DNA from: Chara braunii
Taxonomy: Eukaryota; Streptophyta; Charophyceae; Charales; Characeae
DNA length: 39,733 nucleotides
Direction: 5' to 3'
NCBI GenBank assembly: GCA_003427395.1
Contig: BFEA01000550.1
Span: 740,148-779,880 of the forward strand
The notes below the pieces were generated by a model. It worked only from the letters and a program-made list of their open reading frames with translations, did no database searches and was not told where the DNA came from. Positions 32,899-39,733 of the stretch are shown piece by piece. Position 1 is the stretch's first letter, and each line of letters begins with the position of its first letter. The position numbers were made by a program, and so were the translations under genes.

Positions 32899-34532
32899 GC
32901 TTTACTATCTCCCCTCCGCCATCTTCCGTCCCCCTCGTCGTCCCGCCATCCATGCCTTCAAACGTACCTGCCTCAAAAGTGTGCCCGGGTTCCTTGCTCT
33001 TTCCGTGCTTAGCGGCTTCCAGCCTCCCGACGGCTCCGCTGCCTTGCTCCGCCCGTTGCTGCTAGCGCAGCCCAGTCGGACCCACCACTCCGGGATCTCG
33101 TATCGGCCTCCACCGTAGTCACCCCAAGCTTTGTTATCTCTGCTCTTTGCTAGTGTAGGCTTTCGCCAGGCCGCGCCGGCCCACTTGTTGTAGCACGCGG
33201 TCCTACAGCCTCGTAAGCCCGACAGCCCCAGTCAAGCCTGACGGAGACTTCGCAGGAAGCCAACTACCAGCCGGCTCGAACACTTCCTTCACCCCTAAAC
33301 CCAAGTCCGGCGAACGATTTGCCCGTCAGTATCATTGCGAGCCTCCTCCCCAAGCCTGACTGCCATCTTACCTGCCAGTACAGCCATGGTTTCCTACAGT
33401 GCTCCAGGCCGCTCTGCCCAGGCACAGTTCACAGTCTTTCGGGTTTTAATGGGCATGCTCATAATCAGACCTCTCACCACCGACCACTGGGAACGGGTAG
33501 CGCTCCTACGAAAGGCCCAAGCCACTCAGGTTTCTTTCGCCTCGTGGGCTGATCTCCCACTGACTCGCATATACGTTGAACTCCTTAATCCGCGTTTTTA
33601 AGACGGCTGAACAGACGGATTTCGCCAGCATCCCAAGCGTGGGAGAATCCGCAGGCCAACCTACGGAGACGTGCGCTCAAGGTCCTCTACCACCATGACG
33701 ACCTCCAAATCTAGAGGCGCGCCTGAATCAAGGCGCACTGGAACAAAAAAAATAAAATTATAAAATATAAAAATATATAGAACTTTTTAATCGTCGGGAT
33801 ATGACGAACGAACGAGGGAAAAAACCCACTAGTCACGTTCCAATGCCGCCGACAGTAAACCAAAGGGAAATAGCCCCGTCGGGCCCTCAACCCCCTCGCT
33901 CCGTTCATGCCACCCCGATCCTTGCGTCATCGCCGCTCAATTTTTGATCCCTGAGTCTCCCTGATGAAAGTCTGATGCCGTAGCTAATATTGTTAGGCCC
34001 AAGGCTGGGTCTAGTTTTGTCGGACGCTCAAATAAACGAACAACTGCGCGACGCGCGGACCTAGCGGGACATATTGAAACTCCATGTTGTTGTCGATGCC
34101 GTCCTCCGCACGTACGCATGAGTCACAAATAAATACACCAATCAGGAGACAGAATCCATTTAATCCTATCTTAATCAGAAATAAATTTTGGCCGACGATT
34201 AGACCGACTTTCAACCAAAAAATAAAAGATCACGCGCACCTCAAATTTGCGCGCCCACACACTCTCTGCTCTAGTCAATCGTCCAGCCAACGTAAACCAC
34301 AGGCGCAGCCGCGCCTCGCGCAGTATACTTAATCTTTAAATCAAACTTATTTTTCTGTTGCTTGCAAAAAGCAGGGCGGATACCCTTGTAAGGGTATTCG
34401 CACCGACAACGCGTTTCGTTGGTTTCCAGTTTGTAAGGGATGGGCAAGTCATTTTCTGGTAGGCAAACAAAGATTTATGTTACGCACGGCCGTTCGCTCG
34501 TGGGCAACGGTCGTGACTGTCGGGATTTAGAA

Positions 34533-34535
<3 letters not shown>

Positions 34536-34604
<69 letters not shown>
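34536..34604 (+). repeat. (GA)n microsatellite
   Basis: About 34 uninterrupted GA units. It lies about 57 bases before the start of element A copy 2. Confidence 0.97.
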
Positions 34605-34607
<3 letters not shown>

Positions 34608-35238
34608 TGGGGCCGTATGTCTGTATCAGGCGCTTATTCAGCCTAGATACAGGCACGGTATCAGGACCTGTGGATCCCGAATAACGTCCCGACACTTGAG
34701 AGGCGATATATAGCTAGGTTGTGCACGACAGAAAAATCTGGAGTAAGGAGACAAGGGAGAGAGAAAAGACAAAGGACTAGGACGGGACCGTCGGGAGGAG
34801 TGATGCCCTGGGATGAGTACCGCTGGGAGAAAGAACCGGGAACGACAAGCAAGCGGCGGGACATGGGCACATAGGGGCATAGCATGGGGCCTGGAGAGCC
34901 ATCTGAACTCGGCACGACAAGGACCCGAGAGGTCATTAACTTAGCAAGCGCGGTACAACGGTTGACAAAAGAATAGGGAGATGAGAGGTGGACGACCCTG
35001 GTGGCTGCAGGACGCTAAAAAGTAAGGGCCCAACATGGGGCCATCTACGGCAATTAACGGAAACCAAGGATTGGAGGCCCCGCGGCCGGAGAAACCGGCA
35101 CGATCAAGGTCCGAGAAAAGGTAAGGGAAAGGGGTCACCATAGGGCGGTTAACGCCAAAAGAAACATAGGACACCTTGAGGAAAGGCACCAGGGACAACG
35201 TGAAACTAAGTAAAAATAATAGTATCCAGAACAAAATA

Positions 35239-35342
35239 TGTCGGGGACCCCCGACGGTACAAAGTGTCGGGGACCATCGACAGGACATAGTGTCGGGGAC
35301 CACCAATGGGACAAAGTGTCGGGGACCGCCTATGGGACAAGT
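35239..35342 (+). repeat. 26-bp tandem repeat in element A copy 2 (four units)
   Basis: Units begin TGTCGGGGACC and end in GACAAAG or similar, with a 26-base period. It corresponds to the five-unit array in copy 1. Confidence 0.8.
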
Positions 35343-35699
35343 GGCGGGGACATGAGAAAGTCTCAAGAGAAACGGCAGAGCGGCATGAGGGGAAGATAAT
35401 TAAAACAAGATGCAGCGTCAAGATCGAGATCTTGACAGCCAAAAATATTAGCACCACTTGTGCAAGCACTAGTGGTAGCAAATGAGAATGTCAAAAGGAA
35501 AAGAAAAAGTAAAGAAACATGAAGAGGGAGGCATGGGAGCAATCTGAAAAATCTCGGATCAGCCTCCCTCAAGAAAATGGAGTAACAAAATACGTCATGT
35601 GAAAAATAGGCCTCCGGGAGAAAATCGGAGTAAGAAGAGCTAATGTGTGAGAGAAATAGAGGCAAAAGGAAGCTCCCGTGGGCATGAGGAAGCCATTAT

Positions 35700-37862
35700 T
35701 GCAGTCCGAGATGTAACAGACTGCACCATGGGCATAGGGAGGGCCAAAACTAAGAGGAATGACCTTAACGGCCACTTGACACTTGGAATGCTAGAAAAAA
35801 AAAAAGAAAAGAAAAAAGTGGGAGAATAAGACAAAAAAATTGAGAGGGAATGAGGGAGTTGGCCGTCAGCAGGGACTACCACAAGTAGGGCCTGGAAGGT
35901 CGCTACTGTCCAGAAAAAGAGAAAAAATAAAAGAAAATAAAAAATAAAAGAATAGACAAGAGAAAAAAGTCTTAACGGTCAAAAACAGTGAGATGCATCC
36001 GTGACCAGATACATTCTGGAATATGGCGGTTGCAAAGGACATTGATTTTCTCTTGATTTTGCAGAGAAAATCAAGAAACATCAAGACCCTATTCAACTGA
36101 TATATAGAATGGATTGCATGGGGGAAGAGAAACACATGTTTTAGGAACATCTTGAGTCAATATTGAGTCCGAATGCACTTGAAAGTTGACCGTTTCTTTT
36201 TCCTTAAGTTTTGGGATAGTTGTGGGGCAATGGGGCTAGAAAATGAACCCCCATTGCAGTCCGAGTTACAACGGAATGCATGTGGAAGGGTAAACACATG
36301 TTTTAGGTGCCTCCGGAGACAATATTGTACCCGGATGCACTTGAAAATTAAGCGCTTCATTTTCTTTCAGTTTGAGGCAAGTTGTGGGGCTATGAAACTA
36401 GGAAAATGACCCAAAGGGCTAAAAAAGAGTGATTTCGGCATGAGGCAAGTAAAGACGGTAAACGACAATCATGAGATGAGATCTCGCGGCCAAGAATAAT
36501 CGGCACATATTGGGCACTTGAGGAGGGGATATTGGAACTTACAAGAGCAAGGAGGTTCCGAAATAAAAATGAGACGACATCCGGGACGATGTCGGGAACT
36601 AAATAGGTCAAAATAAAAATAGTCGAAAAATGAGACATACGTCGGCAGGACTACATGTGGGACAAAAAAATGGAACTAGTACGGAGGAAAGTGGCGAGGA
36701 CTTGAGATGTCCTGAGGGAACCATGAACCAACATGAGGAATGATCACGCAAAGGAAGCGGCACCGTCAAGATCAAAATCTAGATGTTGGAAAATATTAGC
36801 ACAACTAGTGAGATCAAGTGGGAGAACCGTGAGAGAAAATAAAACAAAATAATGATGATGGAAGGCTTGCCCAACAGTCCGGGGTATTTCGGACTAGCTA
36901 GGCAGGGGAAAATAAGAGGCCAATGTACTCAACGTAGGAAAAAGGCTGTCAAAAAGAAAACGGAGCAAAGGAGGCAAAAAATTGGGACTAAAGGGGATAA
37001 AATGAAGCCCCCTTGAGTTTGGGGGCTTCATTACTGTAATCCGACATATAACGGTCAACTGCTAAGTCTGAATCTCGTCATGGATGCAGATCCATGGTCT
37101 AGAAAAAGACTCAACAACCACTTGACACTTGTCATATCAGAAATAAAATAAAATAAAAGAAAAAGGGGAGAAAATAAAGGGAGAATGGGACAAAAGGGGA
37201 GAAAAGGGGAGAAGAGAATGTGCCGGCCGATTGGGACTGGCACAGTCCCTACTGTGACCTCATCCCTCCAACATTCAAGGAGGGCAATCCGGATTGCAGA
37301 GAAATGACCCTTGAGGCATTCTCTCTACAAAATCTGAATTAAAAATGCAAAATTAAGAGAAAAAACAAATAGGAAATGACCATTTTTTTTTTGGGTCATA
37401 GATTCAGATCCATGGAGGAGGGAATATGGCCGTTTTTAATGAGACCTACCCAAACGGACAATTTCGGAACGAGTTGGTAACCCCAAATGGAAAGAGACGA
37501 AAGAGTGAAAAAGACAAAACTGTGCATTTGGTCCAAACGGAGGGCCGGATGCATAAAAAAATGAAAAAGTGAGCTTAGAGGCTCAAATTTGAAGGAAGGA
37601 CTACTTGGGGGTGACACAAAATATTGTTGGTCTTGGATCTCAGCCAGATCCAAGGCTGAGATAGCACCAAGGCATGAGAAAATACCTCGGTCTACCAAAA
37701 ATGAGATAGAAACTGAAAAAATCGAAAAAAAGGTCCACTAGGTCTTTTTCTCTTAAGTGGGGCTGCCCTTTGGGCATTTGGACTCAAGGAGGCAACATTT
37801 TAAAAATGGAAAAGAGGCTGAAGGAGGCCAAGAGGCAATCCGAGTTGGTACCAACCACTCGG
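35700..37862 (+). other. Series of stem-loops in element A copy 2
   Basis: Counterparts of the copy 1 hairpins include GCAGTCCGAG/AGACTGC (about 35700), GCAGTCCG/CGGAATGC (about 36256), CTCCGG/CCGG (about 36307), AGTCCG/CGGACT (about 36877), TGCATTTGG/CCGGATGCA (about 37523), the CTTGGATCT/AGATCCAAG pair (about 37642) and CCGAG/CTCGG (37840-37862). The last has the same TTGGTAC(A/C)AACCA loop as copy 1, but its stem differs by a paired change. Confidence 0.65.
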
Positions 37863-37999
37863 ACTGCATGTACTTGGCCACAATGAGGCTCAGGTACCCC
37901 CGGAAGGGCCTAGTGGTCGGTTTTTGCCTTGGGGGTACCTCGGTTCACCTCAAGGCACATGGGGAGGCCCATGGGCTGGCCGGAGTGTTGGTTTCAGCC

Positions 38000-38007
38000 T
38001 ATATAAG
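38000..38007 (+). promoter_or_regulatory. TATA box of element A copy 2
   Basis: TATATAAG, preceded by the conserved GGGGGTACCTCGG block and GTTTCAGCC, and followed by the leader shared with copy 1. It is a good match to the plant TATA consensus. Confidence 0.6.
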
Positions 38008-38422
38008 CTGAGGTTTCAGTCCGTCACACTCGTATTTGCATGAGTTGTGGCCATGCTGCCCAAGTGAGCTCATATGAACACTTCTCTCACTTAGAGTGAG
38101 GAGAGGGGAACCCCTGCCAGTTTGAGAGCTTAGAGGAGGCTGTGGACTAGTGTGAGGAGCTCTAGAGGCCGGTGGTAGTGAGGCTGGCCTAGGAAGGTGA
38201 TCCGCCATAGCCCTCAGACTGTGATGAGGAGGGAAAGGCTAGAGGGAGTCTCATTAGCCCTCATAGAGGGGAGGACTCCACAACCATAGTGATATGAACT
38301 TGCCATCAGTTGGGAGGAACTAAGGAGGAGAATGAGAAAGGCTTAAGGAAGAAGGGAGCCATAGCCAAGTAAGGGAGAAAGCATCATCAAGAGTGACACT
38401 TCAAGTCCAAGATACCAAGGAG

Positions 38423-38428
38423 GTGAGT
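38423..38428 (+). other. Consensus 5' splice site, element A copy 2
   Basis: GAG/GTGAGT at the same place as the copy 1 donor, about 390 bases after the presumed transcription start. Confidence 0.45.
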
Positions 38429-38439
38429 GAGAAAAATTA

Positions 38440-38660
38440 TACTTTTTTTCTCCGTATTCTTCTTTTTCTTCTTCTCTCTCCTCTTCTTCTCCTTCTTCTT
38501 CTTCTTCTTTTTCTCTTTCTTTTTCTTCTCTTTCTACTTCTTCTCCTTCTTCTTTTTCTACTTCTTCTTCTTCTACTACCTCGTCTTCTTCATCTTCCTC
38601 CTCCCTTCTTCCTTCTCCTACTCCTCCAATGATCTCTCATCTACATTCTTTTTTTTTTCT
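38440..38660 (+). repeat. Long pyrimidine-rich CTT tract
   Basis: About 220 bases of mostly TTC/CTT repeats. Hydrophobic open frames across it (Phe/Leu runs) are artefacts of the repeat. Confidence 0.92.
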
Positions 38661-38699
38661 TTTTCCTCATCTCTCTCTCCATAGGAACTTCCCAAACCT

Positions 38700-39590
38700 T
38701 AGAGTAGATGGTTTGAGATTTCTTCACTAGTAATGGTCTCCCCATGGGCTCATCCTACAACCCCATGTGAATCGCCACTTCCCACCTTGTGATTTTATGC
38801 ATTTGAGTGAGTTTCACTCACTCTTCTCTTACTTCCTCTCCATTTTCTCACTTAGGAGTAAATCACAACTCTTGTTTGTGCTTGATCTAGTGTTTTGATG
38901 ATGTTTTCACTCTTGTTTAGTCAATTTCTTCATTCCCATGTAAATCGCCACTTCCCACCTTGTGATTTCATGCTTTAGAGTGAGTTTCACTCACTCTCCT
39001 CTCACTTTCTCTCCATTTTCTCACTTCGGAGCAAATCGCAACTCTTGTTTGTGCTTAATGTAGTGTTTTGATGATATTTTCACTCTTGTTAAGTCAATTT
39101 CTTCACTCCCATGTGAATCATCACCTCCCACCTTGGGATTTCATGCTTTAAAGGGAGTTTCACTTACTCTCCTCTCACTTTCTTCCAATTTTCTCACTTA
39201 GGAGCAAATCGCAACCCTTGTTTGTGCTTAATCTAGTGTTCTGATGATGTTTTTTCTCTTGTTTAGTCTGTTTCTTCACTCCCATGTGAATCGTCACTCC
39301 CCACCTTGTGATTCCATGCTTAGAGTGAATGTTACTCACTCTCCTCTCACTTCCTCTATATTTCCTCACTTAGGAGCAAATTGCAACTCATGTTTATGCT
39401 TAATCTAGTGTTTTGATGATGATTCCCTCTTGTTTAGTCAATTTCCCCACTCCTATGGGAATCGCCACTTCCCACCTTGTGATTTCATGCTTTCTCTCAC
39501 TTTCTCTCTATTCGTTCACTTAGTAGCAAATTGCTACTTTGATTTTCAGTTATAATAGTGCTTTGATGAGTCCTTTCATTTACTTTGCTC
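38700..39590 (+). repeat. Satellite D, period 173 bp, about five units
   Basis: Units contain CCCATGTGAATCGCCACTTC, CACCTTGTGATTTCATGC, TTTCACTCACTC and GGAGCAAATCGCAACTC. Unit starts at 38762, 38935, 39108 and 39281 give exactly 173 bases each; the last unit is shortened. The period is close to a nucleosome repeat. Confidence 0.9.
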
Positions 39591-39599
39591 AGTTCTCTC

Positions 39600-39733
39600 A
39601 TATGATGATGTTCCGTTTCATTCTTGGTTGATTACATGAGCTTCATGCATGTGTTTGAGCAAGTCTCACTCACATGTGTGGCTCATCTCTCACATGATGA
39701 TGTTCCGTTTCATTCTTGGTCGCTTACATAAGC
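39600..39733 (+). repeat. Satellite C-like units at the right edge
   Basis: Two starts of GATGATGTTCCGTTTCATTC (near 39604 and 39698), about 94 bases apart, with GTGTTTGAGCAAGTCTCACT between them. These are the same words as satellite C at 11346-11575. The array continues beyond the window. Confidence 0.8.

Larger units (their letters stand above)
30027..34535. other. Unassigned sequence with scattered hairpins, no gene seen
   Basis: About 4.5 kb of mixed composition. Open frames reach 126 codons (31489-31869, minus) without motifs. It may include the outer end of the T2 LTR and other decayed elements. It holds the three-member hairpin family at 32319-32898, a TC/TG microsatellite, and a palindrome ATACCCTT-GT-AAGGGTAT at 34380-34397. 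Confidence 0.45.
34661..38422 (+). mobile_element. Element A, copy 2
   Basis: This is the second copy of the non-coding unit at 5284-9166, colinear throughout (for example 6060 with 35400, 8741 with about 38004, 9167 with 38423). It starts near TATCAGGACC in front of the shared TCCCGAATAAC. The left flank differs from copy 1: a GA microsatellite here, gypsy pol there. That supports two independent insertions and places the left end at the change in similarity. The TATA box is intact here (TATATAAG). No coding frame is seen. Confidence 0.65.

Noticed and set aside
15125-34604. Inverted TC and GA microsatellites as ends of one large insertion
   Set aside because: Only AAAG next to each tract is shared; simple repeats of this kind are common and the flanks do not match.
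38393-38684. Hydrophobic Leu/Phe-rich frames that look like membrane proteins
   Set aside because: They are translations of the CTT/TTC microsatellite tract.

Overview
This is eukaryotic nuclear DNA from a repeat-filled heterochromatic region. I see no intact host gene and no bacterial-type gene, operon or CRISPR array. The retrotransposon types (a chromodomain-bearing Ty3/gypsy element primed by initiator tRNA-Met, and a second family primed by tRNA-Asp as in the plant Tat/Athila lineage), long LTRs and satellite arrays point to a land plant or streptophyte alga. A charophyte such as Chara is my best guess, at low confidence.

Layout. (1) 1-5283, minus strand: a Ty3/gypsy element arranged head to tail, with the 3' part of pol (integrase plus chromodomain, one in-frame stop), a polypurine tract, a 1.6 kb LTR, a tRNA-Met primer site, a leader and a frameshifted gag that runs off the left edge. 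(2) 5284-14990, plus strand: element A copy 1. It has a 3.4 kb stem-loop-rich region, a TATA box, a 0.4 kb leader ending in a consensus 5' splice site, a pyrimidine tract, then about 5.7 kb of satellites with periods of 91-94 bp. (3) 14995-20766: a 35-bp repeat, a TC microsatellite, a truncated 18S rRNA fragment, and three decayed tandem copies of an unrecognised protein gene. (4) 20938-30026, minus strand: two long LTR-type units (T1, T2), each next to a tRNA-Asp primer site. They carry two families of stem-loops whose loops are conserved while their stems change together. A fourth, inverted copy of the unknown gene lies between them. (5) 30027-34604: mostly unassigned sequence with a third small hairpin family and microsatellites. 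(6) 34661-39733: element A copy 2, in the same order as copy 1 (hairpin-rich region, TATA, leader, splice donor, pyrimidine tract, satellites), running off the right edge.

The three items most worth following up are the covarying hairpin arrays in the T units, the four-copy unknown protein family, and element A, a large non-coding unit found twice with the same order of promoter, leader and satellites. All homology statements come from reading the sequence by eye; no database search was run.
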